From assembly GCA_038258425.1 (NCBI GenBank), contig JBBSPV010000040.1, forward strand, positions 1-35,070: 35,070 nt of DNA, read 5' to 3'. Below are positions 1-8,221 of this stretch, one piece after another. The position numbers and the translations under genes are program-made. The first letter of the stretch is position 1; each line of letters starts with the position of its first letter. This DNA is from DATLGB01 sp038258425. GTDB lineage: Bacteria; Actinomycetota; Thermoleophilia; Solirubrobacterales; Solirubrobacteraceae. A model generated the notes under the pieces. It ran no database searches. It was not told where the DNA came from and saw nothing but the letters and a program-made list of their open reading frames with translations.

Positions 1-54
1 CGCGGCCCGGGACCCGGCCGGTGGCGCGCCGCCGCCGCCGGCCGCCCCGCCGGC

Positions 55-1023
55 GTGATCGCGACGGTCGACTACCACACGGCGGGAGAGCCGTTCCGGA
101 TCGTGACGGCGGGCGCCCCGCCCATCCCCGGCGCGACCGTCGCTCAGCGGCGCGAGGCCGCCCGGCTCTCCGAGGCGGCCGACGCCGTCCGTCGGCTGCT
201 CTGCCACGAGCCGCGCGGGCACGCCGACATGTACGGCTGCTTCCTCGTCGAGCCCGACGACGCGGGCGCGGACCTCGGCGCGCTGTTCTGGCACAAGGAC
301 GGCTACTCGACGGCGTGCGGGCACGGGACGATCGCGCTGGGGGTGTGGGCGGTGCAGAGCGGGCGGGTCGCCGCGCCGGCCGACGGGACGGTCGACGTGA
401 CCCTCGACGTGCCGTCGGGCCGGGTGGTCGCCCGGGTCACCGTACGGGCCGGCGCGGTGGAGGCCGTCGCCTTCCGCAACGTGCCGGCCATCGTGCTCGG
501 GCGCGACGTCGACGCCGGCGGGGTGCGCGTCGACGTCGCCTACGGCGGGGCGATCTACGCCTCGCTGCCCGCCTCCCGCCTCGGGCTCGAGGTCGTGCCG
601 GAGCGGCTGGGGGAGCTGATCGCCGCCGGACGACGGGTCAAGGCGGCGCTCGACGGCACGCCGGTCACCCGCCACCCGGACGACCCGCGGCTCTCGGGCC
701 TGTACGGGACGATCCTCTACGACGAGCTCGGCGACGGCCACCAGCGCAACGTCGCGGTGTTCGCGGACGGGGAGGTCGACCGCTCGCCGTGCGGCTCGGG
801 GACCTCCGCGCGCTGCGCGCTGCTGCACGACGAGGGCCGGCTGCCGCCCGGCGAGGAGCTGCGCCACGACTCGATCGTCGGGACGAGCTTCCGCGCCCGC
901 GTGCTCGAGGTCACGGACGCCGGCGTGCTGACCGAGGTCGAGGGCATGGCCTACCGGACGGGCGAGCACGCCTTCGAGCTCGATCCGCGCGATCCGCTCG
1001 GCACGGGCTTCGTGCTGCGGTGA
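55..1023 (+). CDS. Proline racemase / 4-hydroxyproline epimerase family protein
   Basis: The 322-residue protein belongs to the cofactor-independent proline racemase fold, which inverts or dehydrates proline and hydroxyproline. The N-terminus has the family VDYHTAGEPFR motif. Two active-site loops are visible: TACGHG with Cys88 and DRSPCGSGTSAR with Cys246. A Cys/Cys pair is the arrangement known for proline racemase and 4-hydroxyproline 2-epimerase; trans-3-hydroxyproline dehydratases usually carry Thr at the second site. GTG at 55 was chosen because the family's first strand begins there. The frame is open to the window edge, so a start further upstream cannot be excluded, and no clear Shine-Dalgarno is seen. 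It overlaps the next gene by GTGA, implying coupled translation with an ornithine cyclodeaminase-family enzyme and a role in proline or hydroxyproline catabolism. Family is certain; substrate is inferred. Confidence 0.9.
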   Translation: MIATVDYHTAGEPFRIVTAGAPPIPGATVAQRREAARLSEAADAVRRLLCHEPRGHADMYGCFLVEPDDAGADLGALFWHKDGYSTACGHGTIALGVWAVQSGRVAAPADGTVDVTLDVPSGRVVARVTVRAGAVEAVAFRNVPAIVLGRDVDAGGVRVDVAYGGAIYASLPASRLGLEVVPERLGELIAAGRRVKAALDGTPVTRHPDDPRLSGLYGTILYDELGDGHQRNVAVFADGEVDRSPCGSGTSARCALLHDEGRLPPGEELRHDSIVGTSFRARVLEVTDAGVLTEVEGMAYRTGEHAFELDPRDPLGTGFVLR

Positions 1024-1865
1024 ACGTCCTCGACGCGGCCGCGGTGCAGGCGGCGCTCACCCCCGCCGCCGCCGTCGACGCGCTCGAGGCCGCCCTGCGC
1101 GACGGCCTCGACGTGGACGCCGACCCGCCGCGCACCCGGCTGCCGGTGGCCGGCGGGGAGCTGCTCGTCATGCCCTCGGTCACCGCCGGCGCGCCCGTGG
1201 TCAAGCTCGTCACCGTCGGCGGCGACCCGCGCGTGCAGGGCGGATGCCTCGTCTTCGACCCGGGAAGCCTCGCGCCCGTCGCGCTGCTCGACGGCCCGGC
1301 GCTGACCGCGCTGCGGACGGCCGCGGTCTCCGCGCTCGCCGTCCGTCACCTCGCGGCCGCCGGCCCCCGCCGGCTGCTCGTCTTCGGCCGCGGGCCGCAG
1401 GGCCGCGCGCACGCCGAGGCGGTGCGGGCCACCCAGCCGCTGGAGCGCGTGGACGTCGTCGGCCGCGACGGGCATCCCGAGCTCGACGCGCTCGTCGCGG
1501 CGGCGGACGTCATCTGCTGCTGCACCACGACCCGGACGCCGCTCTTCGACGGCGCGCAGGTGGCCGACGGCGCCGTCGTGGTCGCGATCGGCTCCCACGA
1601 GCCGGACGCCCGCGAGGTCGACGACGCGCTCGCCCGCCGGGCGACGGTCGTCGTCGAGTCGGTCGCCGCGGCGCGCCGGGAGGCCGGCGACATCCGCGCG
1701 GCGGTCGCGGCGGGGGCGCTGGAGCTCGACGCGCTCGTCCCGCTGGCCGACGTCGTGACGGGCCGCGTCACGGCCGACCCGGACCGCCCGCGCCTGTTCA
1801 AGGGCACGGGCATGGCCTGGCAGGACGCGGTCGTCGCCGCCGCCGTCGTCGTGGCCTGCGCCTAG
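1020..1865 (+). CDS. Ornithine cyclodeaminase / mu-crystallin family protein
   Basis: The 281-residue protein is a compact member of the ornithine cyclodeaminase/mu-crystallin family, NAD(P)-dependent enzymes that include delta1-pyrroline-2-carboxylate reductases. Visible family segments are PPRTRLP near residue 36, a conserved Lys in VVKLVTV, LLDGPALTALRTAAVSALA, a Rossmann loop FGRGPQGRAHAEA in place of the usual GxGxQ, and a C-terminal KGTGMAWQD. It is some 30-60 residues shorter than typical members. GTG at 1020 overlaps the stop of the preceding racemase-family gene (GTGA). In known hydroxyproline pathways a racemase-family dehydratase makes pyrroline-2-carboxylate and this family reduces it to proline, so a shared pathway is likely. 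The gene ends on a TAG that overlaps the TAG of the convergent SDR gene. Ornithine cyclodeaminase or alanine dehydrogenase activity cannot be excluded. Confidence 0.88.
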   Translation: MNVLDAAAVQAALTPAAAVDALEAALRDGLDVDADPPRTRLPVAGGELLVMPSVTAGAPVVKLVTVGGDPRVQGGCLVFDPGSLAPVALLDGPALTALRTAAVSALAVRHLAAAGPRRLLVFGRGPQGRAHAEAVRATQPLERVDVVGRDGHPELDALVAAADVICCCTTTRTPLFDGAQVADGAVVVAIGSHEPDAREVDDALARRATVVVESVAAARREAGDIRAAVAAGALELDALVPLADVVTGRVTADPDRPRLFKGTGMAWQDAVVAAAVVVACA

Positions 1866-2584
1866 CTCATCGCGCCCGGGCGCCCGAAGACGATCTCGGG
1901 CACGACGCAGCCGGGGGAGAGGCGCAGGAGGAAGCGCACCGCCTCGCCGAGGTCGCTCGGCCGGATCATCTCCTCCGCGGGCACGGACCCCTTGACGAAG
2001 TCGGTCATGTCCGTGTCCACGAAGCCCGGGCAGAAGGCGACGGACTTGATCCCCTCGCCCGAGAGCTCCTGGTTCATGGCCTCCGTGTAGCCGATCACGG
2101 CGGCCTTGGTCGCCGAGTACACCGACAGCCACCCCTGGCCCGACTTGCCGGCGATGGAGGCGAGGTTGATCACCAGCGCCCCGTGGTGCTCGTTCCCGGC
2201 GGCCCGGAGCAGGTCGACGCAGGCGCGGTAGAAGAGCACGATGGCGCGGAGGTTGAGGTCGAGCTGCAGGTCGACGTGCTTGGTCTGGTGCTCGCCCGCC
2301 GCCGCCCCGATACCGACGCCGGCGCTGTTGACGAGGACGTCGAGGCGCCCGAAGCGCTCGCGGTGGCGGGCGACGACCGCCTCGACGCCGGCCTCGTCGG
2401 CGAGGTTCGCCGCCACGGCCTCGACCTCGTGGCCGCGCTCGCGCAGCGCGGCGGCCGTGGCCTCGAGGGTGTCGGGCCGGCGCGCGGCGAGCGTCAGGGC
2501 GTGGCCGGTCTCGGCGAGCGTCTCGGCGATGGCCAGCCCGATGCCTCGGGAGGCTCCGGTGACGAGGGCGGCGCGATCGGCCAT
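1862..2584 (-). CDS. SDR family oxidoreductase
   Basis: This 240-residue classical short-chain dehydrogenase/reductase has the cofactor loop TGASRGIG at residues 9-16, NSAG at 86-89, catalytic Ser143 and the YSATK pair Tyr156/Lys160. Length is normal. The C-terminal end, with SPGCVVPEIVFGRPGAM, matches the 3-oxoacyl-ACP-reductase-like subgroup. ATG at 2584 is supported by an AAAGGA Shine-Dalgarno five bases upstream. The gene converges on the ornithine cyclodeaminase-family gene and both stops use the same CTAG tetramer. It is divergent from the broken metalloprotease gene across about 50 bp. Substrate is unknown: fold-level function is certain, but reductase versus dehydrogenase role is not. 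Confidence 0.93.
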   Translation of the reverse strand: MADRAALVTGASRGIGLAIAETLAETGHALTLAARRPDTLEATAAALRERGHEVEAVAANLADEAGVEAVVARHRERFGRLDVLVNSAGVGIGAAAGEHQTKHVDLQLDLNLRAIVLFYRACVDLLRAAGNEHHGALVINLASIAGKSGQGWLSVYSATKAAVIGYTEAMNQELSGEGIKSVAFCPGFVDTDMTDFVKGSVPAEEMIRPSDLGEAVRFLLRLSPGCVVPEIVFGRPGAMS

Positions 2585-2589
2585 GACGG

Positions 2590-2595
2590 TCCTTT
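2590..2595 (-). promoter_or_regulatory. Shine-Dalgarno for the SDR gene
   Basis: Minus-strand AAAGGA lies five bases before ATG 2584. It is one of the few strong ribosome-binding sites in this window and fixes the SDR start. Confidence 0.75.
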
Positions 2596-2619
2596 CTCCA
2601 GGGGGCGGCGGCGAAGCGG

Positions 2620-2629
2620 AACCTACCCT
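2620..2629. promoter_or_regulatory. Overlapping divergent -10 elements
   Basis: Plus-strand TACCCT (2624-2629) lies six bases before ATG 2636, the spacing for a leaderless transcript. On the minus strand TAGGTT (2625-2620) shares the same central TA and would start the SDR mRNA with a leader of roughly 30 bases that includes its Shine-Dalgarno. No clear -35 was recognised. The call rests on position and similarity to TANNNT. Confidence 0.5.
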
Positions 2630-2635
2630 GCCGGG

Positions 2636-3923
2636 ATGCGCGCGTCGGCCACCGCCCTCGTGGCGGTCTACGTGCTCGTCTTCGCGGGCAGCCTCGCCGC
2701 CGGAGATCTCTCCATCGGGGGCGGCAGCGAGTCGGCCACGCCGCCGCCGACACCGATCGCGACCGTCGCCCGGCGCGTCGAGGCGATCCGCGGCCTGCGC
2801 TTCACGACGCTGCCGAAGCCCGTCCGGGTCAGCCCGGCCACCGCGCGCCGGGAGGCCACCGCCGACCTGCGGCGCCCGGACAGCGCACGGGCCCTCGCCG
2901 AGGAGGGCGCGCTCGACACGCTGCTCGGCCTGCTGCCGCCGGGCACGGACCTGCGCGCGGTGAGCGCCGGCCTCTTCGGCGCGGCCGTGGCCGGCTACTA
3001 CGACCCGCGCGACGGCCGCCTGCGGGTGGTCGCGAGCGCGCTCACCCGCGACCGGATCCTCGGGGAGACGACGATCGCCCACGAGCTGACCCACGCCCTC
3101 GACGACCAGGCGATCGGGCTCGACACGGGGCGCCTGGATCGCGGCGACGACGGCTCCCTCGCCTACGAGGGCCTCGTGGAGGGCACCGCGACCGACGTCA
3201 TGACGGACTACGCGGCCCGCTGGTTCCGGCCGGAGGAGGCGCTCGGCAGCGCGCTCGCGAACGCGTTCGGGCCGACGGGCACGGAGCATCTGCCGCCCTA
3301 CGTCACGGCCGGGCTGCTGTTCCCCTACCTCACCCGGGCAGCGCTTCGTCGCCGAGCTGCGCCGGCGGGCCGGTGGCGCCTACACGCTCGTCGACCTCGC
3401 CGAGCGCTCCCGGCCGCCGCGCTCGACGGAGCAGCTCATGCACCGCAGAAGTGGATCTCGGTCGAGGCACCGGACCGCGTGCGCCTGCCCGGGCTGCGCA
3501 CGGCGGTGGGCGCGGGATCGCGGCGTGTCGCGGCCGGCGTCCTCGGCGAGTGGCGGACGGCGCAGCTGCTCGGCCTGTCGGGCTCGCCGCACGCCTAGGC
3601 CGCGCGCGGGTGGGGCGGCGACCGCTACGAGCTCTGGCGCAGCGGGCGCGGCGGGTGCGCGACGCCGTGCGTCGGGCGCGACGTGCTCCTGGTGCGCTGG
3701 CGCTGGGACCGCCGGCGCGACGCACGGCAGTTCCGCCGCGTGCTGCCCGCCGCGCTGCGGGCCGGCTTGCCAGGCCCGGCCGCCGGGGCGGGATCGCTGG
3801 CGCAGCCGCGGTGGCGCGATCGTCCTGCGCGCCGAGCCGGCGGCGACGACGCTCGGGCTGGCGCCGACCGCCGCGCGGGCGGCCGCGGCCGTCGCCGCGG
3901 TGGCGCGCCGGGGCGCCAGGTGA
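2636..3923 (+). pseudogene. Broken secreted zinc-metalloprotease-like gene
   Basis: The intact 5' part encodes a hydrophobic signal segment (LVAVYVLVFAGSLAAG) and a zinc-binding HELTH motif (about residues 149-153), followed by an EGLVEGTAT segment with a possible glutamate ligand. Downstream the reading frame is lost repeatedly. Near 3337-3340 sense passes to the next frame (QRFVAELRRR through TEQLMH), returns near 3443 (PQKWISVEAPDRV), hits an in-frame TAG at 3596-3598, and resumes after it with AARGWGGDRYELW. Near 3780-3795 it shifts again to a frame ending GGAIVLRAEPAATTLG and stopping at 3923. Reassembled, this looks like one actinobacterial peptidase-like protein of about 420 residues with a conserved GWGGDRY tail. 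Neighbouring genes are intact, which argues for real decay over general sequencing error. A truncated 320-residue product up to 3598 could still be made. Confidence 0.8.
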
Positions 3924-3955
3924 CAAGACGGCGTGACGGGGGCCGCGCGGTTGTC

Positions 3956-3961
3956 TAGCGT
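3956..3961 (+). promoter_or_regulatory. -10 element TAGCGT, leaderless start
   Basis: TAGCGT lies nine bases before ATG 3971, matching the pattern seen before many genes here. Confidence 0.5.
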
Positions 3962-3970
3962 TGGGGGCCG

Positions 3971-4294
<324 letters not shown>

Positions 4295-4323
4295 CCCGGG
4301 CCGCGCCGCGCGGGCGCCGTGAA

Positions 4324-4473
4324 TCAGTAAGGCAGCGTCCTGTTCAGCTTCTCGAGGCCCTGGTCGACGGCGTGCTCGTCGACCTCCTCGTTGGCGGGCG
4401 GCTGCGTCTTGATGTCCTCCGGGGTGGGCCCGGGGGCGTCGGTGTTCGGCTCGTCGGCGTGGCGGTCGTCCAT
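4324..4473 (-). CDS. 49-residue acidic hydrophilic protein
   Basis: Reading the minus strand from ATG 4473 gives a 49-residue protein beginning MDDRHADEPN and ending EKLNRTLPY, then TGA. It is rich in Asp, Glu and Pro, has no hydrophobic segment, and its second half (NEEVDEHAVDQGLEKLN) could form an amphipathic helix. A near-consensus -10, TAGCGC, lies six bases before the ATG, the leaderless spacing used across this window. Codon usage is normal for the region, although the opposite strand also has a short open frame. It lies downstream of the asparagine-synthetase-like gene on the same strand and might be co-transcribed. Function is unknown. Confidence 0.6.
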   Translation of the reverse strand: MDDRHADEPNTDAPGPTPEDIKTQPPANEEVDEHAVDQGLEKLNRTLPY

Positions 4474-4479
4474 GCCGGG

Positions 4480-4485
4480 GCGCTA
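4480..4485 (-). promoter_or_regulatory. -10-like element TAGCGC before the 49-residue gene
   Basis: Minus-strand TAGCGC lies six bases from ATG 4473. The last base departs from the TANNNT pattern. Confidence 0.4.
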
Positions 4486-4555
4486 CCCGGGGTCAGCGTG
4501 AAGTACCGGGCGTGCGGCGGCTCACCGCAAACCGGGCCGGTGCCGTCTGACCCGC

Positions 4556-6328
4556 CTAGACGCCCTGGGCAGTGAGCCAGAGCTCCAGCAGGGCGACCTG
4601 CCAGAGCTTGGAGCCGTCCAGCGTCGTGCGCTCGCCGTTGGGATCGCCCAGCAGCCGCCGGGCGTAGGCGTCCCGGACGACGCCGTGCCCATCCTCGGCC
4701 AGGGCCTCCCGCGAGAGCTCGAGCACCCGGCCCTCGAGGTGCGAGAGGGCGGGTACGGGGAAGTAGCCCTTCGGCCGGTCGATCACTCCGTCGGGTACGA
4801 GGCCGCGGGCCGCCAGCTTAAGCACTCCTTTGCCGCCGTCGGCGAGCTTGAGGGCGGGCGGGCACGTCGCGGCGAGCTCCACGAGCTCGTGGTCGAGGAA
4901 CGGCGTGCGCGCCTCCAGGCCGTGGGCCATGGTCATCGTGTCGACGCGCTTGACCGGGTCCTCGACGAGCATGACCTCGGCGTCCAGGCGCAGGGCCCGG
5001 TCCACGGCGGTGGCCGCGCCGGCCTGGGCGAACTGGTCGTGGACGAACGCGCGGGACACGTCGGTGCCGGGCCGCCGGCCGGGCTCGAGCAGCTCGTCCA
5101 TCTCCGCGTCCGTGCGGTCCACGAAGTGGTTGGCGTACACGTCGTCGCCGAGCGCGCACGGGGCGACCTCGGCCAGCGGCGGGTACCAGTAGTAGCCGCC
5201 GAACACCTCGTCGGCGCCCTGGCCGGACTGGACGACCTTGCGGTGACGGACGACCTCCTCCGAGAGCAGGTGGAAGGCGACGGCGTCGTGGGAGATCATC
5301 GGCTCGCTCATGGCGCCGATCGCGCGCTCCAGGGCCGGCAGCATGCGCGCCTCGTCGACCTCGAAGCGGTGGTGGTCGGTCCCGTAGCGCTGCGCCACCA
5401 GATCGGAGAACTCGAACTCGTTGCCGGCGCGGCCGCCGACGTCCCCGAAGCCGACGGAGAACGTCGCCAGCCCGGTCTGGCCGGCCTCGGCGAGCAGTGC
5501 GACGATGAGGCTCGAGTCCAGGCCGCCCGAGAGCAGCACGCCGACCGGGACGTCGGCGACCATGCGCCGGGCGACCGCGATCTGCAGGGCGTCCCGGACC
5601 GCCTGGGCCCAGTCCGCGGAGGACCAGGCCTCACGCTCCGGTGCACGCTCGTAGGTCGCCCGCCAGTACCGGCGCTCGGTGCGCGCGCCATCGGGCTCGA
5701 CGGTCAAGGTCGTGGCCGGCGGCAGCTTGCGCACGCCGGCCAGCACGGTCCGCGGCGCGGGGACGACGGAGTGGAAGGACAGGTAGTGGTGCAGCGCTAC
5801 CGGGTCGAGGCTGGTGTCCACGCCACCCGCGGCGAGCAGGGCGGGAAGCGTGGAGGCGAAGCGCAGCGCCCCGCCGGCGTCGGCGAGGTAGAGCGGCTTG
5901 ATCCCGAGCCGGTCGCGCGCGAGGAAGGCGCAGCCGGTCTCGCGCTCGACGATGCAGAAGGCGAACATGCCGATGAGGTGCGACACGCAGTCGGCTCCCC
6001 ACTCGCGGTAGGCCTTTAGCACGACCTCGGTGTCGGAGGTGGAGAAGAACGGGTGCCCGAGCCGCTCGAGCTCCGCGCGCAGCTCGTGGTGGTTGTAGAC
6101 ACAGCCGTTGAAGACGCAGACGAGCCCCAGCCCGGCGTCGACCATGGGCTGGGCGCCGCGCACGGACAGGTCGATGACGCTCAGGCGGCGGTGGGCGAGG
6201 CCGGCGCCACGCTCGCTCCAGATCCCCTCGCCGTCGGGTCCCCGGGCGGCCAGCGCGTCCTGCATCCGCCGCAGCGCGCCGAGGTCGGCGCGGCCGCCCG
6301 GCCGCAGCTCACCCGCGATGCCGCACAT
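4556..6328 (-). CDS. Asparagine synthetase-like amidotransferase, N-acetylglutaminylglutamine amidotransferase type
   Basis: The 590-residue protein has the AsnB architecture. Cys2 of MCGIAGE is the N-terminal nucleophile of the glutaminase domain (residues 1 to about 190), and an ATP-pyrophosphatase domain carries the PP-loop SGGLDSS (about residue 269). Length and C-terminal wording (VDTMTMAHGLEARTPFLDH, GGKGVLKLAA, DRPKGYFPVPAL) match enzymes that amidate N-acetylglutaminylglutamine, an osmoprotectant dipeptide of Sinorhizobium and Pseudomonas. It is the last large gene of a minus-strand operon, 22 bases after the carboxylate-amine ligase. The usual partners of the osmoprotectant system, a GNAT/ATP-grasp synthetase and an M42 peptidase, are not here; different ligases precede it. 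So the amidation chemistry is well supported but the peptide substrate is uncertain. Ordinary asparagine synthesis is a weaker alternative. Confidence 0.88.
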   Translation of the reverse strand: MCGIAGELRPGGRADLGALRRMQDALAARGPDGEGIWSERGAGLAHRRLSVIDLSVRGAQPMVDAGLGLVCVFNGCVYNHHELRAELERLGHPFFSTSDTEVVLKAYREWGADCVSHLIGMFAFCIVERETGCAFLARDRLGIKPLYLADAGGALRFASTLPALLAAGGVDTSLDPVALHHYLSFHSVVPAPRTVLAGVRKLPPATTLTVEPDGARTERRYWRATYERAPEREAWSSADWAQAVRDALQIAVARRMVADVPVGVLLSGGLDSSLIVALLAEAGQTGLATFSVGFGDVGGRAGNEFEFSDLVAQRYGTDHHRFEVDEARMLPALERAIGAMSEPMISHDAVAFHLLSEEVVRHRKVVQSGQGADEVFGGYYWYPPLAEVAPCALGDDVYANHFVDRTDAEMDELLEPGRRPGTDVSRAFVHDQFAQAGAATAVDRALRLDAEVMLVEDPVKRVDTMTMAHGLEARTPFLDHELVELAATCPPALKLADGGKGVLKLAARGLVPDGVIDRPKGYFPVPALSHLEGRVLELSREALAEDGHGVVRDAYARRLLGDPNGERTTLDGSKLWQVALLELWLTAQGV

Positions 6329-6350
6329 CAGGACGTGCCGGCCGGCGCCA

Positions 6351-7484
6351 TCAGAACTGGCCGGCGAGGTCGGCGACCACCGAGATCAGGCCGCGCGGCT
6401 CGAGGGCGGCGGCGCGCTGCCGGGCCGGGCCGGGCGACGCGACCAGATGGCCGAGGCCGCTCAGGGCGGCCTCGCCGCCCCGGTCGGCGCTGTGCGGCAC
6501 GACCGCGGCGAGCGTCCGCCGCAGGACCTCCTGCACGGGCACGAGGCAGCCGGCCTCCGGGTCGACGAAGCGGGCCTCGACGCCGTCGCGCAGGGCGAGG
6601 AAGCGGTTCTCCTCGAGCACCTCGTGAGCTCCGACGAGACGCTCGGGGGCCAGGCCCTCCGGCTCGGCCTCGCGCACGACCAGCGCCTGGGTGAGCGCCG
6701 CCAGCGCGGCGGTCTCCTCCGGCCGCGCCTGGGCGTCCATGGCGCGGACCTCGAGCGTCCCGTAGCGCGGCTGCAGGCGCAGGTCCCACCAAATGAAGGA
6801 CGGCTCGGGGAGCGCGCCGCAGCGGATCAGCGTGTCCGTGGCCTCCACCAGCTCGTCGTAGGAGGCGAAGGTGCGCGGCAGCCCCGACCGCGGGAAGCCG
6901 CCGAACACGGGCGTGCGCGCCGACGCTAGCCCGGAGTCACGCCCCTGGAAGTACGGCGAGTTCGCCGAGAGCGCCAGCAGCAGGGGGACGTGGGCGCGCA
7001 TCCGGTTCATCGTCCGCGTCGCGACGTCGGGATCCGGCAGGGCCACGTGGACGTGGAGGGCGAAGGTCGGCTCGCGCCGGGCCAGCTCCCGCATGGACGC
7101 GTGCACCGCCTGCTGACGCGGCCCGGCCGAGACCTCGATGTCCTGCCAGGTCGCGAACGGGTGGGTGCCGGCGCAGCCGGCGCGCAGGCCGACCCGGCCG
7201 AGCGTCGCGCGCAGGTCCGCCCGCAGCGCCGTCAGCTGCGCGACGGCGTCGGCGACGCACGGGTGCGGGTCCGTGGAGAGCTCCACGGCCGCGCCGTGGG
7301 TCTCCTGGTCGAGATGGGCGGAGAGCTCCGGGCCCGCGGCCTCGAGCACCCGGTCGACGCTCGAGGCGAGGTTCCAGCCCGTCGGATCCAGGAGCATCAC
7401 CTCTTCCTCGATCCCGACGGTCCCGGGGGTCTCGGCGCCCGCCGGCGCCCAGTCGGCCCATCCCGGCAGCGCGCGCAGGCTCAT
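6351..7484 (-). CDS. YbdK-type carboxylate-amine ligase (glutamate-cysteine ligase family 2)
   Basis: The 377-residue protein has the glutamate-cysteine ligase family 2 fold. The N-terminal VGIEEEVMLLD supplies metal-binding glutamates, followed by THPFATW, HVHVALPD and a GTLEVRAMDAQ segment. Family members join the gamma-carboxylate of glutamate (or another carboxylate) to an amine using ATP; YbdK itself is only weakly active on Glu plus Cys. ATG 7484 overlaps the stop of the upstream hydrolase by ATGA, so translation is coupled. Its position between an ATP-grasp ligase and an asparagine-synthetase-like amidotransferase suggests it forms a gamma-glutamyl bond in the same pathway. Glutathione-type or EgtA-type function cannot be excluded from sequence alone. 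Confidence 0.9.
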   Translation of the reverse strand: MSLRALPGWADWAPAGAETPGTVGIEEEVMLLDPTGWNLASSVDRVLEAAGPELSAHLDQETHGAAVELSTDPHPCVADAVAQLTALRADLRATLGRVGLRAGCAGTHPFATWQDIEVSAGPRQQAVHASMRELARREPTFALHVHVALPDPDVATRTMNRMRAHVPLLLALSANSPYFQGRDSGLASARTPVFGGFPRSGLPRTFASYDELVEATDTLIRCGALPEPSFIWWDLRLQPRYGTLEVRAMDAQARPEETAALAALTQALVVREAEPEGLAPERLVGAHEVLEENRFLALRDGVEARFVDPEAGCLVPVQEVLRRTLAAVVPHSADRGGEAALSGLGHLVASPGPARQRAAALEPRGLISVVADLAGQF

Positions 7485-8221
7485 CGCCCGCCGCCGGCGG
7501 CGTCGACGAGCTCGGCGAACAGCGCGAGGTGCGGCGCGCGGTCGACGAGGCCCTCGGCGTGCCATTGCACGCCGCGCACGTGCCGGCGGTCGATCGCCTC
7601 GACGGCCTCGACGATGCCGTCGGGCGCGTGTGCGACCGCGCGCAGGCCGCCGCCGACCTCATCCACGGCCTGGTGGTGGAAGCTGTTGACGGCCGAGGCC
7701 GTCTCCCGCAGGGCCTGGGCGAGGGCCGACCCGCTGCGGATGACGACCCCGTGCGTGCTCGTCTTGGCCGGGGCGCTCTGGCGGTGCTCGATCGACCCGT
7801 CGGTGACGTCGGGCAGGTGCTGGTGCAGGGTCCCGCCGCGCACGACGTTGAGCGCCTGCGCCCCGCGGCAGACGCCGAGGAGCGGCATGCCGAGCTCGTC
7901 CGCGCGGGCGGCCAGGGCGATCTCGAACGTGTCGAGCCACGGCCAGGTCGGGCCGAGCTCGCCGTGCGGGTCGCGCTCGTAGCCCGCCGGGTGCAGGTCG
8001 GGACCGCCGGAGAGGCAGATGCCGTCCAGGTGCGCGAGCAGGGCGTCGATCGCGTCGTGCTCCATCGGCGGCAGCACCACGGGCAGGCCGCCCGCTCGCT
8101 CGACGGCGCGCAGGTAGGGCAGGCCGAGCGTCATCTCGCGCATCGGCGGCTCGCCCTGCGGGGTGGGCTTGACGACCGTGCGGACCTCGGAGGTCGTCAC
8201 GCCGATCAGCGGACGCTTCAC
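7481..8221 (-). CDS. Gamma-glutamyl-gamma-aminobutyrate hydrolase-like class I glutamine amidotransferase (peptidase C26)
   Basis: The 246-residue protein has the class I glutamine amidotransferase/C26 fold seen in PuuD. The nucleophile elbow GVCRGAQALN contains Cys118, and QWHAEG supplies His221 and Glu223 of the triad. SGGPDLHPAGY is the usual substrate-side loop. Family members hydrolyse gamma-glutamyl amides. GTG 8221 overlaps the end of the ATP-grasp gene (GTGA) and its own stop overlaps the next start (ATGA). Sitting inside a ligase operon, it may trim or recycle a gamma-glutamyl intermediate, or act as a glutaminase. That role is inferred; the catalytic triad is directly visible. Confidence 0.9.
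   Translation of the reverse strand: MKRPLIGVTTSEVRTVVKPTPQGEPPMREMTLGLPYLRAVERAGGLPVVLPPMEHDAIDALLAHLDGICLSGGPDLHPAGYERDPHGELGPTWPWLDTFEIALAARADELGMPLLGVCRGAQALNVVRGGTLHQHLPDVTDGSIEHRQSAPAKTSTHGVVIRSGSALAQALRETASAVNSFHHQAVDEVGGGLRAVAHAPDGIVEAVEAIDRRHVRGVQWHAEGLVDRAPHLALFAELVDAAGGGR

Noticed and set aside
951..1861. Minus-strand open frame opposite the ornithine cyclodeaminase-family gene
   Set aside because: No motifs and biased composition; the opposite strand has clear family motifs.
3599..3958. Separate small gene downstream of the TAG at 3596
   Set aside because: Its sense (GWGGDRYELW onward) continues the interrupted metalloprotease-like protein, so it was treated as part of the pseudogene.
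4372..4575. Short plus-strand open frame opposite the 49-residue gene
   Set aside because: Its translation is Gly/Val-rich without a promoter or ribosome-binding site; the minus-strand frame has a -10-like element and better composition.
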